DNA of 64,000 nucleotides from Alphaproteobacteria bacterium (lineage in GTDB: Bacteria; Planctomycetota; Phycisphaerae; UBA1845). The stretch spans positions 695,856 through 759,855 of the forward strand of contig JANQQE010000011.1 of NCBI GenBank assembly GCA_028285105.1, read 5' to 3'. Of the stretch, positions 43,166 to 52,264 are shown in pieces. Position 1 is the stretch's first letter. The number at the start of each line of letters is the position of its first letter. The notes under the pieces are model-generated. The model was not told the DNA's origin. It saw only the letters and a program-made list of their open reading frames with translations, and made no database searches. A program made the translations under genes and the position numbers.

Positions 43166-43876
43166 CTAGTTCGCTTGCGCCACCGGTTCACTAACCACGT
43201 TATCTTGTTCCAACGCTTCGGTGTCATCCGGCAGGGTCGTCGCTTCGCGCAATTTGTTTTCGATCGCGATCATCTGCGCCCACTTGGCCTCATCCTTGCG
43301 AGCAGCTTCCATGATCTTCTTGGCTTGTCGCGTTTCCAATAGCAGCATCACCTGCGCCGCATCGTCAACCGAACGGGCCAACAAACTGTCGAGCGCGACT
43401 TTTGGTTTCAAAGACGAAAGAATCTCCAAGTCCTTCTTGAATCCTTCGCGCGCTTTCTGCTTCGTCTGCGTCTCAACCTTGGTCGATTGTTGCTCGGCGA
43501 GACGTTCCAATTCTTCGCGGCGACGACGCACATCCAGCATTGCCCGCTTGGCCAACACCCTTTGATGTTCCGCTTGCGTTACTGCACGTTGCAAACTTCG
43601 ACGGGCCAACTCTTCCTGAACCGAGTCGGTGGCTGGTACGTTGGGTGCAGCCGGATTCCCAGGCGAATCAGTCGATACCGATTGCCCATCTGTGGTTTCG
43701 GTGGCTTCCGCTTCCTGCGATTCTTCACCAAATCCCAAAACGTCCGCAATCGATAGCAGGCTCTCCTTGTTGAGTTTGCCCGATTGAGCCAACCACCCAA
43801 CGCCAACCATGATCACGCCGAAATGAATCAGCGCAACAAGCGCGATGAATTTGTATAGTTGTCTCAGTTGCTTCAT
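43166..43876 (-). CDS. MotE-like membrane protein between fliJ and fliK
   Basis: 236 residues: one N-terminal membrane helix (FIALVALIHFGVIMVGVGWL), an acidic/Pro linker, a coiled coil (AMLDVRRRREELERLAEQ) and a C-terminal helical domain (LEILSSLKPKVALDSLLARSVDDAAQVMLLLETRQAKKIMEA). That order and the last motif resemble MotE, the FliL-neighbour stator chaperone of some proteobacteria, which also lies between fliJ and fliK in many clusters. It overlaps fliJ by ATGA. The assignment is by architecture and position. Confidence 0.7.
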   Translation of the reverse strand: MKQLRQLYKFIALVALIHFGVIMVGVGWLAQSGKLNKESLLSIADVLGFGEESQEAEATETTDGQSVSTDSPGNPAAPNVPATDSVQEELARRSLQRAVTQAEHQRVLAKRAMLDVRRRREELERLAEQQSTKVETQTKQKAREGFKKDLEILSSLKPKVALDSLLARSVDDAAQVMLLLETRQAKKIMEAARKDEAKWAQMIAIENKLREATTLPDDTEALEQDNVVSEPVAQAN

Positions 43877-44358
43877 ACGGGTTTCGACCGAAGTTCAATC
43901 ATCTGGCGACGTTCAATCCTGTGGAACAATTGCTGGGCAGTCTCGTCCTGCTCAGCCGACTCCAGTCGCTTCAATTGCAATTCATGTGCCGCGAGTTGCC
44001 GTTCCTTGAGTTTCTCGATGGCTTTGACTTCGACCGACGCCTTCACCATCGCAGCTCGCTCCGTCGCCAACTCTTTCTCATGCGACGCAATCCGGTTTTC
44101 AGCATCAAGAATCTGGTCGCGAAGGTATCCAACACCCAGCCGATACCGACTCACACCGTCAACATTGACCTGACCGCCCGATAGCAACCGCTTCGTCTCA
44201 TCATTCATCGACTTGCGTTCGCGCTTCAGGGCGGCAATGATCGCCTTCTCGCTGCCGATTTTGCGCAGCCGCTCCGCAACCACCCGCTGCCTCGCCTCGA
44301 AATCCAATTGGCGCACGCGTCGTACCGTTTCCAGCCGAAATTTGAACTGTTGTGCCAC
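43873..44358 (-). CDS. fliJ: Flagellar export chaperone FliJ
   Basis: 161 residues from a GTG, entirely helical coiled coil (FKFRLETVRRVRQLDFEARQRVVAERLR at the start). FliJ connects the FliI ATPase ring to FlhA. Located directly after fliI and overlapping the motE-like gene. Confidence 0.88.
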   Translation of the reverse strand: MAQQFKFRLETVRRVRQLDFEARQRVVAERLRKIGSEKAIIAALKRERKSMNDETKRLLSGGQVNVDGVSRYRLGVGYLRDQILDAENRIASHEKELATERAAMVKASVEVKAIEKLKERQLAAHELQLKRLESAEQDETAQQLFHRIERRQMIELRSKPV

Positions 44359-44384
44359 GATTCAGTCTCTGCGATGTTTGATTT

Positions 44385-45743
44385 CTAGGAGGTTGATTTG
44401 TTGACTGCCCCACCGCGCCGCATCCGAATCTCATTGATCTGACTGGCCAAGACACAAATGCATTCGACCGTTTCGCTGAAGTCAGGCGCGTCTTCGACGG
44501 ATTGCTGAAGGAACGCATCGATCTTCGGTTTCATCTCGATGGCGATGTCGTAGTCGATGTTGCTGCCCGAGGCATAAGCGCCGATGTTGACGAGGTCTTC
44601 GATGTCATCCCAGACCGCAAGCACCTTTCGAACCTCGCGAGCGGCTTGCTGATGTTCGGACGATGCCACGTCGTTCATCACCCGACTGATGCTTTCTACC
44701 GTTGAGATCGCCGGATAGTGCCCTCGATTGGCCAGTTTTCGAGACAACCAAACGTGCCCATCGAGCGTGCCGCGAACCGCATCGCTGATGGGTTCATTCA
44801 CATCGTCGCCTTCGACCAGTACCGAATACAGTCCGGTGATGCTGCCCGTTTTCGTTCGACCCGCGCGTTCGAGAATTTTGGGAATCAATGCAAAGACGCT
44901 GGGCGTGTAACCCTTGGTGGCCGGCGGTTCGCCAGCAGCCAACCCCACTTGTCGCTGAGCCATGGCAACGCGCGTGACCGAATCCATCATCAGCAGCACA
45001 TTAGAGCCAAGGTCGCGAAAATATTCCGCAATCGCCGTCGCCACAAAGCACGCTCGGATCCGCATCACTGGCGACTCGTCGGAAGTACTGACGACCATCA
45101 CCGTTTTCTTCATGCCTTCTTCGCCAAGATCGCGGCGGATGAAGTCGCCCACTTCGCGACCCCGCTCGCCGATCAATGCGACGACGTTGACGTCTGACGA
45201 GGTGCCGCGCGCGATCATGCCGAGCAAAACGCTCTTACCGACACCGGTTCCTGCGAAGAGTCCGATGCGCTGTCCTTGCCCGACCGTATGAAACGCATCG
45301 ATGCTTCGCACACCCAGCGATAGTGGTTCTTCGATGGGTGACCTCGCCATCGGTGCGGGTGCGTCGGCTTGTACGGCGTAGTGCGATTCGATTGCGAAAC
45401 CGCCCTTTGCATCGATCGGCTCTCCCAGACCATTTACAACGCGCCCGAGCATCTGCCTTCCCACCGGAACGAACATGCGAGCCGCACTGGTCTCGACGCG
45501 ATCGCCGTTCGATAAACCCTGATCACCGCCAAGCGGCATCAGTAGGGACTGACCGTCGCGAAACCCGACGACCTGTGCATCAACCGGTTGGCCATTTCGC
45601 GGTAATACCGAACACATCGTTCCAACTGGAGCGCGTAAGCCATCGGCGAGCATCATCAATCCAGTCGAACCGGAAAGCCTTCCGGAAACGCGCATGGACT
45701 CGACATTATCGACCAATTCTTTTTGATGGGCAAAGAAACTCAC
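44385..45743 (-). CDS. fliI: Flagellum-specific ATPase FliI
   Basis: 452 residues from a GTG. Walker A AGTGVGKS (residues 164-171), Walker B region VLLMMDSVTRVAMAQR, and the type III secretion ATPase signature TKGYTPSVFALIPKILERAGRT are present. FliI forms the hexamer that helps unload export substrates. It lies between fliH and fliJ. Confidence 0.97.
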   Translation of the reverse strand: MSFFAHQKELVDNVESMRVSGRLSGSTGLMMLADGLRAPVGTMCSVLPRNGQPVDAQVVGFRDGQSLLMPLGGDQGLSNGDRVETSAARMFVPVGRQMLGRVVNGLGEPIDAKGGFAIESHYAVQADAPAPMARSPIEEPLSLGVRSIDAFHTVGQGQRIGLFAGTGVGKSVLLGMIARGTSSDVNVVALIGERGREVGDFIRRDLGEEGMKKTVMVVSTSDESPVMRIRACFVATAIAEYFRDLGSNVLLMMDSVTRVAMAQRQVGLAAGEPPATKGYTPSVFALIPKILERAGRTKTGSITGLYSVLVEGDDVNEPISDAVRGTLDGHVWLSRKLANRGHYPAISTVESISRVMNDVASSEHQQAAREVRKVLAVWDDIEDLVNIGAYASGSNIDYDIAIEMKPKIDAFLQQSVEDAPDFSETVECICVLASQINEIRMRRGGAVNKSTS

Positions 45744-45790
45744 GTTGGCGATTGCCTTTCCATCTTGTGGCCGTGTTGCCTGATCTTTGA

Positions 45791-46516
45791 CTAATCGCCT
45801 GCCGTCGCGCCAGTGATCAATGCTTCAATCTGATCGAGTTGCGTTTCGATGGACGCATCGACTTCGGACACTGGCGTCACCACACGACAACCGCCCTGTG
45901 CAAGTGTTTCATCTTCCTCAATTTTGAAATGGGCGGCTTGCTGAAGTGAATTGCCGACAGTTTCCGCGAAATCCTTGATTGAAACAGCATCGCTTGGATT
46001 CACGAAGACGGTCAGGTCCGTTTTGGATTCAACCAATCGCAGAGCGGCTTCTACGTTTTCCTTAGCAGCTTCTTGATCGATCACGCCAATGCGTTTTGTC
46101 ACGCGACGTGCCACCTGCATTGCCAATTGCAGCAAATCGCCAGACGCTTTGATGAACAGATCGCGTTTTTGCTCGTCAAATTGTTCAACCGTCTGCTGAA
46201 GGGTTGCAACCAATTTTGCTTGCCTGTCGCCGAACTCTTTTTTGGATTCTTCAAAGGCGGCTTCGTGTCCGGACTTTTGACCGGATTCGTACCCTTTTTT
46301 GAAACCGATCTCAAAGCCCTTGGCCCGTGCCACTTCCTGCGCTTGCGCCGCTTCGATCTGAGCTTGCTTGAGAATCTCACGAGCCTGCTCGCGCGATTTT
46401 CGCAGGATTACCTTGGCCTCGCTCAGATGGTCGGCGACGTTGATCGTTTCCAATCGCGTGATCATGCGTGGATTCTGATCGTCAAGCTTGATGACCGTCG
46501 ATTTTGTTGCGTCCAT
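45791..46516 (-). CDS. fliH: FliI regulator FliH
   Basis: 241 residues from the ATG at 46516, 4 bases after the fliG stop; a TTG four codons upstream would overlap fliG. An N-terminal helical stretch (SREQAREILKQAQIEAAQAQEVARAKGFEIGFKKGYESG) is followed by the FliH/HrpE domain with LAMQVARRVTKRIGV. It binds FliI and docks it at the C ring. Confidence 0.9.
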   Translation of the reverse strand: MDATKSTVIKLDDQNPRMITRLETINVADHLSEAKVILRKSREQAREILKQAQIEAAQAQEVARAKGFEIGFKKGYESGQKSGHEAAFEESKKEFGDRQAKLVATLQQTVEQFDEQKRDLFIKASGDLLQLAMQVARRVTKRIGVIDQEAAKENVEAALRLVESKTDLTVFVNPSDAVSIKDFAETVGNSLQQAAHFKIEEDETLAQGGCRVVTPVSEVDASIETQLDQIEALITGATAGD

Positions 46517-46520
46517 GGTG

Positions 46521-47561
46521 CTAGACAATCAGATCCCTTTCCCCACCCCGACCCGAGATAATGATTTCGCCGGCATCTTCGAGACGACGCACGATATCCA
46601 CAATCTTTTGCTGGGCGGTCTCGACATCCTTCAAACGCACCGGACCCATGTAGTCCATGTCTTCCTTGATCAATGTCGCCGCGCGTTCGGACATGTTGCC
46701 GAAGACCTTCTCTTTCAGTTCCTCGCTGGCGGTCTTCAATGCCAATGCCAATTCGTCGTTGTCCACTTCCTTGAGCACCGACTGAATGCCCTTGTCGTCC
46801 ACCAACAACACGTCCTCGAAGATGAACATCAAACGCCTGATCTGTTCGACCAGATCCGGATCTTCCGACTCGAGCGTTTCCATGATGGCCTTCTCGGTCG
46901 CGCGATCCGCAAGGTTGAGAATCTCCGCCACCGACTCAACACCGCCAACCTTCATCAAACGCTGCGACGTGATACCGGCGAGGCGCTTTTCGAGACCGAT
47001 CTCCACTTCCTTAATGACTTCCGGATTCGTCTGCTCCATGTTGGCCACGCGCGAAACAACTTCCAACTGCTTAGCAGCCGGCAGACCCATCAAGATCTCC
47101 GCCGATTTTGTTGGCGGCATGTGAGCAAGCACCAGCGCAATCGTCTGCGGATGCTCCTCTTGAATAAACGTGAAGAGACTCTCGCTCTCCGCTTTCTGAA
47201 GAAATGCAAACGGTTGCTGGTAAACGTGATGCTCGATCACGCTGATGATACGCTTGGCCTCGTCTGGGCGAAGCGCCTTTTCGAGCAGCGACTTGGCATA
47301 ACCAAATCCACCCGCATCGACATACTGACGCGCCAGTGCAAGATGATAAAATTCGTCAATCACCTTGCCGCGCAGTTGCGGTTCGACAATGTCCAACCCT
47401 GCAATTTCACGGGTGATGTCTTCAATGATATCAGGATCCAAATGCGTCAATATCTGCGCCGACGCTTCAGCATTCAGCGCCGTCAACAGAATCGCCGCTT
47501 TTTTTAGTCCGGGAATTGCACTGACTTCCGGATCGGATTGTGTGTTGCCCTCTGCCACCAC
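46521..47561 (-). CDS. fliG: Flagellar motor switch protein FliG
   Basis: 346 residues from a GTG. FliG-N (LKKAAILLTALNAEASAQILTHLD), FliG-M with the EHPQTIALVLAHM motif, and FliG-C with the torque helix (LMFIFEDVLLVDDKGIQSVLKEV) are intact. It links the MS ring to the C ring and contacts MotA. Confidence 0.97.
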   Translation of the reverse strand: MVAEGNTQSDPEVSAIPGLKKAAILLTALNAEASAQILTHLDPDIIEDITREIAGLDIVEPQLRGKVIDEFYHLALARQYVDAGGFGYAKSLLEKALRPDEAKRIISVIEHHVYQQPFAFLQKAESESLFTFIQEEHPQTIALVLAHMPPTKSAEILMGLPAAKQLEVVSRVANMEQTNPEVIKEVEIGLEKRLAGITSQRLMKVGGVESVAEILNLADRATEKAIMETLESEDPDLVEQIRRLMFIFEDVLLVDDKGIQSVLKEVDNDELALALKTASEELKEKVFGNMSERAATLIKEDMDYMGPVRLKDVETAQQKIVDIVRRLEDAGEIIISGRGGERDLIV

Positions 47562-47601
47562 TTGATCGCTCCCAATTGATGCGGACTACTGTTGATTTCG
47601 C

Positions 47602-49269
47602 TTAGTTCTCAGACTCTGCCCACCGGCGAATCAGGTCTGCCGTCGTTTCCGGATCACTCTCGACCATTTCCGAAATCTGATCGCTAAGCTGCCCCACGCG
47701 CAACGTTTCTTCATCAAGTTCCTGACCCATTAGCATTCCGTCTGACAGATCCGCTTTACCGACAGGGCCGTTGACAACGTGTAGATCTTCTTCAGAATCG
47801 GATGGTTCGTCGTGTCCAAGCGTTGCCCGAGCGGCAGCCGCCGATTGCCTTGTCATTCGCGACATCATCACAAAGCTGATCAGCGCCAGTACCATCAAAC
47901 CAACCTGCGTTCCGTATTGTCGAGCGTAACCGCCAAATCCGGTGTCGGTCGACGCAACGGCCATACCGTCGCCTGGAAATGCTCGCAGTGTCGGAGTGTC
48001 TTCAGACAAGTCGTAATAAACGTCAACGTCAACATCATCCTTCGAATCGGTCATTAGGATTTTCATCGCCATCAGACGCACACGTTCGATCTCTTCTTGT
48101 TTGAGTTTTTGAAAGCCTTCTTCATCATCAAGCTTGGATGGATCTTCGATTTCCCCGAATCGCGCCTGGTACACGCCAGCCAGGAAACTTCGCGGAATAC
48201 CGATCGCCGCCATCGCCCGAGTGACATCAAATGGCACCTTGACGGTATTTTCGATCTTCGTCGCTTTGACGTCGTAAAACTCGGTCTTGCTTTCCTCAGA
48301 TTCGTTCGACGTACCGCCACCGCCCGCATTGACCGCCAGCCCGACATTGGGATTCACGCCCGTCTCACCCGGTGTGCTGGTTTCACGATTGCTCGAACTG
48401 TTCGACGATTCCGATTTGGGTTGCGGTTTGTCCCAGGTCTGCGAGGTGGATTTGGTGTGCTGCACGTCAAGTTCGACCGAAACCGAAACCAATACATTCG
48501 GAATCGATTGAAGCGCCGTGGCCAACTTGCGCGAAAGGTGTCGCTCGTTTTGTTTCTTCTCCTCCAGCAGCCCAGCCCCCATGGCATCTTCCGGATCGGG
48601 AGGCGAGGCGGCCATATTGGTCGCTGCATCCATCACCGTGACCTTGTGCGGATTAAGACCGGGAACGGAAGATGCGACCAAACGTGCGAAACCGTCAACC
48701 ATGTTACGGGTCAGCGTTTGACCGTGGGCCATCTTGACATACACCGACGCGGTGGGGGTGATGTTGCTCATCGCTCCGACGCGGCGCCTCGACTTGGCCT
48801 GGGTGATCACCCTTGCCGACGTCACCGCGCTGCTCGAAGCAATCATCCGGGCAAGTTCCACATCGAGTGCCCGCTGCCTTCGCCATTTGTTTTCGTCGCT
48901 GGGTCGGAATGGATCGCTGTCGTTCATCAGTTCGGCGAACCCGACGCTGATGTCTTCAGGCAATGCATCTGCCTGGGCGAGCGCCATCATCGCGCGGCTG
49001 CGATCTTCGGGTCTGATGTAAATCTGACTGCCGATTTGCTTGATCGAAATGTTGTCGTTTTTCAGCGCGCTGACGGCGTCTTCAAGTTCGGTCCACTGGA
49101 AATTCTCGCTCATCAGCGGGACCATCTCGGGTTCCACCGAATACTGAACCAACCAAAAGAGCGATCCCGCCACCAACGTTGCGCAAAGCCCAATGGCGAT
49201 GCGCTGCGAACGGTTGAGCACTTCCAATTGTTGCGAAACCTGGGCTATCGTCCGCCGGAGGTAATCCAT
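47602..49269 (-). CDS. fliF: Flagellar MS-ring protein FliF
   Basis: 555 residues. Two membrane helices (IAIGLCATLVAGSLFWLVQY near the N-terminus, YGTQVGLMVLALISFVMM near residue 465) bracket the ring-building domains (YscJ-type EDAVSALKNDNISIKQIG, and VDGFARLVASSVPGLNPHKVTVMD). A Ser/Asn-rich insertion lies around residues 285-330. The C-terminal tail binds FliG. Confidence 0.96.
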   Translation of the reverse strand: MDYLRRTIAQVSQQLEVLNRSQRIAIGLCATLVAGSLFWLVQYSVEPEMVPLMSENFQWTELEDAVSALKNDNISIKQIGSQIYIRPEDRSRAMMALAQADALPEDISVGFAELMNDSDPFRPSDENKWRRQRALDVELARMIASSSAVTSARVITQAKSRRRVGAMSNITPTASVYVKMAHGQTLTRNMVDGFARLVASSVPGLNPHKVTVMDAATNMAASPPDPEDAMGAGLLEEKKQNERHLSRKLATALQSIPNVLVSVSVELDVQHTKSTSQTWDKPQPKSESSNSSSNRETSTPGETGVNPNVGLAVNAGGGGTSNESEESKTEFYDVKATKIENTVKVPFDVTRAMAAIGIPRSFLAGVYQARFGEIEDPSKLDDEEGFQKLKQEEIERVRLMAMKILMTDSKDDVDVDVYYDLSEDTPTLRAFPGDGMAVASTDTGFGGYARQYGTQVGLMVLALISFVMMSRMTRQSAAAARATLGHDEPSDSEEDLHVVNGPVGKADLSDGMLMGQELDEETLRVGQLSDQISEMVESDPETTADLIRRWAESEN

Positions 49270-49393
49270 GTCGTATCATCCATGACCACGACCAAATTCT
49301 GGTTTACACGTCTTAACGTTTTGGGCTTGGCGATCGACGATTCAGCTCCATCTGAACCCGACCGATCGCGCCGCTGCGCCCAAACGCAATTTC

Positions 49394-49699
49394 TTAAACT
49401 CTGATCTGCTGAATGTCGCGATACGCCTCGATCAGCTTATTTCGCATTTCCATCAACAGATCGAAGGCCACGCCGGCTTTGTTGACCGCAGTAAAAACGC
49501 TCGCGACATCGTCGGTCTTTCCGGAGTACAAATCCTGCACGCCCTGATCGGCTTCGGTTTGCAGGCGGTTGACTTCGTCGAGGCTGTTCAGCATCACCTC
49601 GTAGAAATTTTTGTCACCTGCCGGGGCGACCGGCTGACTCGTCGGATTCGCCGGTATTGCAATCTTTGAAACGTCATTGATTCCTGCTGGATCAACCAT
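49394..49699 (-). CDS. fliE: Rod adaptor protein FliE
   Basis: 101 residues. FliE features: FYEVMLNSLDEVNRLQTEADQGVQDLYSG and the C-terminal KAGVAFDLLMEMRNKLIEAYRDIQQIRV. It joins the MS ring to the rod. Confidence 0.93.
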   Translation of the reverse strand: MVDPAGINDVSKIAIPANPTSQPVAPAGDKNFYEVMLNSLDEVNRLQTEADQGVQDLYSGKTDDVASVFTAVNKAGVAFDLLMEMRNKLIEAYRDIQQIRV

Positions 49700-49754
49700 G
49701 GTCTATCTCGCTCTTAAACGTTCACTTCTCTGCGACGAAGTTGGTGACTTTCGA

Positions 49755-50180
49755 CTACGCCATTACCCGAAGGCTGGCAGCCGCAATCGTTTTGGTGATT
49801 TCCATAACCGTGATGTTCGCTTCATAAATACGAGCCGCCATCATCCCGTTAACCATTTCCGTACTCTGATCGACATTTGGATAGCGGACATAGCCCTCAT
49901 GCTTGCCGCTCTTGATCGCGTCCGGGTGCGTCGGATCGTGAACCAGTCGAAACGCATCTTTGCTCTCGACGATGCTGTCAATCCGCACGCCTGCCCCTCC
50001 GCGGCCCGCACCCGGCGCACCGTGCGCAAACAGTGCGATCTTGCGGCGATACGGATTCGGATTGCCATCGGCGTCGCGCGTGGCGTGCATGTTTCCGATG
50101 TTGCCGGCAATCGTGTCCAGATTCGTCCGCTGCGCCACAAGTGCCGACGCGCTGATATCCATCGTTGACATCAACATCAT
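49755..50180 (-). CDS. flgC: Proximal rod protein FlgC
   Basis: 141 residues; GGAG lies 5 bases before the first ATG, and a start at the seventh residue (MDISASALVAQR) would fit the family too. Rod motifs RTNLDTIAGNIGNMHATRD at the N-terminus and NGMMAARIYEANITVMEITKTI at the C-terminus. Confidence 0.95.
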   Translation of the reverse strand: MMLMSTMDISASALVAQRTNLDTIAGNIGNMHATRDADGNPNPYRRKIALFAHGAPGAGRGGAGVRIDSIVESKDAFRLVHDPTHPDAIKSGKHEGYVRYPNVDQSTEMVNGMMAARIYEANITVMEITKTIAAASLRVMA

Positions 50181-50204
50181 TCAAACTCCCTAGTGCAACT
50201 CAGG

Positions 50205-50648
50205 TTAGAGGCGGCCACTGATTGCCTTCCGCAGCGAACCGAAATAACCGTTGACCAGAGTCGTCGTCATCTCGTGCAGCATCGCGTTGGCGGCGAGGTC
50301 CGACATTTCGGCTTCGATCGATAGATTCGTTCCATCGTGCATGACCCCATTGCGACCGGGCTTGAGCGTGGGTGTCGTTTCCAGTTGCCCGCGATCATTG
50401 ATGCGGAATTGGTCGCTACTTTTGAGTGCAAACGCTGCCTTTGGCTTACCTTTTCGTTCTTCCAATGCTTCACCCAACGCCGATTGAAACTCGCGATAAT
50501 CGAGTCGCTTGGCCTTAAAATTCGGCGTCGAAATATTGGCGATGTTGTCGGCGATGACGCGGTGCTTCTGCTGGGCAAACGACCACGTCGTCTGCAATGC
50601 CGGCATCGCCCCACCACTCGTCAAACTCGAAAAGAAGCTACCCATCAT
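50205..50648 (-). CDS. flgB: Proximal rod protein FlgB
   Basis: 147 residues. Rod-type N-terminus (WSFAQQKHRVIADNIANISTPNFKAKRLDYREFQSAL) and a C-terminal LAANAMLHEMTTTLVNGYFGSLRKAI. First structural gene of the flagellar run, preceded by the dyad pair and a possible sigma-54 type promoter element. Confidence 0.95.
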   Translation of the reverse strand: MMGSFFSSLTSGGAMPALQTTWSFAQQKHRVIADNIANISTPNFKAKRLDYREFQSALGEALEERKGKPKAAFALKSSDQFRINDRGQLETTPTLKPGRNGVMHDGTNLSIEAEMSDLAANAMLHEMTTTLVNGYFGSLRKAISGRL

Positions 50649-50760
50649 TCAATCTCTCAGCCGAACGTTCTCTCAGGTGAAACCGACTGCCTAAACTTCA
50701 GACACCTACCCAAACTGCGGGCGTACCGCTCTCTCTACTCACTCCTAGGCCTGGCTTGCA

Positions 50761-50767
50761 CGTGCCA
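50761..50767 (-). promoter_or_regulatory. TGGCACG, possible -24 element upstream of flgB
   Basis: On the minus strand TGGCACG matches the -24 box of sigma-54 promoters exactly, but the matching -12 position reads AGCCA rather than TTGCA. It lies 113 bases before the flgB ATG and 50-80 bases downstream of the dyad pair. Confidence 0.3.
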
Positions 50768-50816
50768 TTCCAGCGATTCAATCTTCAGAACCAAACTGGT
50801 ATCGCCTTTGAATGCC

Positions 50817-50849
50817 GCGCAATTCCTGCGCAATCGGCAATTCCTGCCG
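50817..50849. promoter_or_regulatory. Two tandem dyads, candidate activator sites upstream of flgB
   Basis: GCGCA-ATTCC-TGCGC (50817-50831) and CGGCA-ATTCC-TGCCG (50835-50849) share the core GCAATTCCTGC and are 18 bp apart centre to centre. They lie between the sigma-54 activator gene and flgB, at an upstream-activating distance from the TGGCACG box. Confidence 0.5.
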
Positions 50850-50853
50850 ACAT

Positions 50854-52248
50854 CTAACTGGCGCTCGACACCAACTCGCCTCGACTCTCCAATCGCTCCT
50901 TCTCCTCGCGCCACTGCTTGAGCTTCATGCCCAGCGTTCGAACGCCCATGCCCAGCGTCTTCGCCGACTTCTCGCGATGACCGCCGTTCTGTTTCAACGC
51001 ATGCTCGATCAGGCGACGCTCCATGTCCTCGAGCATCCGGCCCGGACGCAATCCTTCAAACGCATCGCCAGTCTGTCGCGTATTCACCAGCCACCCTTCA
51101 ACAATGTCAGCCGCGATCACCCGATCGGTCGAAACCGTCGCCGCACGCTCGCAAACGTTTTCCAACTCTCGCACGTTACCGGGCCAGTTGTAGTCATTCA
51201 GAAGAGCCAACGCTTCTCGGTCAAAGCTTGCCGCATCGCGTCCGTCGCGCTTGGCAATCTGCTTGAAGAAGTGCATCGCAAGTTGGGCAACATCGTCAAT
51301 TCGTTCACGCAGCGGAACCAACGAAACCGGAAGAACGTTTAGCCGGTAGTACAGGTCTTCGCGGAACTCGCCCTTGCGCACCCAATCCATCAGGTCGCGA
51401 TTCGTCGTGGCAATCACTCGGACGTTTGATCGACGGGTTGCGCTGCTGCCCACGCGCTCGAATTCACCTTCCTGCAACACGCGAAGTAACTTCGCCTGAA
51501 GCGGGAGCGCCATCTCGGAAATTTCATCGAGAAGTAGCGTGCCTTCGTCGGCCATCTCGAAGCGACCCTTGCGAGCTCGATCGGCGCCGGTATATGCGCC
51601 GCGCTCGTGCCCGAATAGTTCACTCTCCAGGAGGTTCGCACTCAATGCCGCACAGTTCAGACAAAGCATCGGTTTCGACGCGCGCGGAGAGGCTGCGTGG
51701 ATCGCCCGGGCCACGAGTTCTTTACCGGTCCCGGATTCTCCGCTGATCAGCACCGTCCCATGACTCTTCGCCACCTGGGCAATTTGAATCCGCGTTTGAA
51801 TCATCGGATCGCTGTCGCCGATCATGTCGCGCGACAGTTGCATGTCGCTGACACTCGTGCGAAGCGCTTCGTTTTCCTTCACAAGCTGCGACTGTGCGAT
51901 CGCACGCTCAACCTGCACGACGATCATGTCGGCATCGAACGGTTTCTGCACATAGTCAGCCGCTCCAAGCTTCATCGCTTCCACCGCCGACGCCACCGAA
52001 CCAAACGCTGTCATCACGATCACCGGTGTCTCGCAACCCGCCGCCCGCATCTCGCGAAGCATGCTCACGCCGTCCATCCCGGGCATTTTCAAATCCGTCA
52101 GCACCAGATCGTACTGACCGTCGGTAATGCTCGGCAGCGCATCGTCCGGACAACCGAACGTTGTCACCCGGTGGTCCTCACGCTCCAACGTTGCCATCAG
52201 CGAATCGCGCAACAACTCTTTGTCATCAACAACACAAATACTCGCCAT
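50854..52248 (-). CDS. Sigma-54-dependent response regulator (FleR/FlgR-like)
   Basis: 464 residues, three domains. Receiver 1-115 with phospho-acceptor Asp52 (LVLTDLKMPGMDG). AAA+ domain about 140-375 with Walker A GESGTGKE (170-177), GAYTGA (217-222, the sigma-54 contact loop, with Tyr for Phe) and Walker B TLLLDEIS. C-terminal Fis-type helix-turn-helix (ALKQNGGHREKSAKTLGMGVRTLGMKLKQW). Together with the kinase gene 16 bases upstream it should control flagellar promoters, most likely the flgB run that follows. Confidence 0.93.
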   Translation of the reverse strand: MASICVVDDKELLRDSLMATLEREDHRVTTFGCPDDALPSITDGQYDLVLTDLKMPGMDGVSMLREMRAAGCETPVIVMTAFGSVASAVEAMKLGAADYVQKPFDADMIVVQVERAIAQSQLVKENEALRTSVSDMQLSRDMIGDSDPMIQTRIQIAQVAKSHGTVLISGESGTGKELVARAIHAASPRASKPMLCLNCAALSANLLESELFGHERGAYTGADRARKGRFEMADEGTLLLDEISEMALPLQAKLLRVLQEGEFERVGSSATRRSNVRVIATTNRDLMDWVRKGEFREDLYYRLNVLPVSLVPLRERIDDVAQLAMHFFKQIAKRDGRDAASFDREALALLNDYNWPGNVRELENVCERAATVSTDRVIAADIVEGWLVNTRQTGDAFEGLRPGRMLEDMERRLIEHALKQNGGHREKSAKTLGMGVRTLGMKLKQWREEKERLESRGELVSSAS

Positions 52249-52264
52249 ACCTTAGAATCTCCGA

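Noticed and set aside
46488..47507. 339-codon plus-strand frame opposite fliG
   Set aside because: Shadow of a certain FliG; the product has no recognisable domain and no ribosome site.
48097..49404. 435-codon plus-strand frame opposite fliF
   Set aside because: Shadow of FliF; composition typical of antisense translation (Arg/His rich).
50754..50767. Full sigma-54 promoter upstream of flgB
   Set aside because: The -24 part is exact but the -12 part is AGCCA instead of TTGCA, so I list only the -24 box at low confidence.
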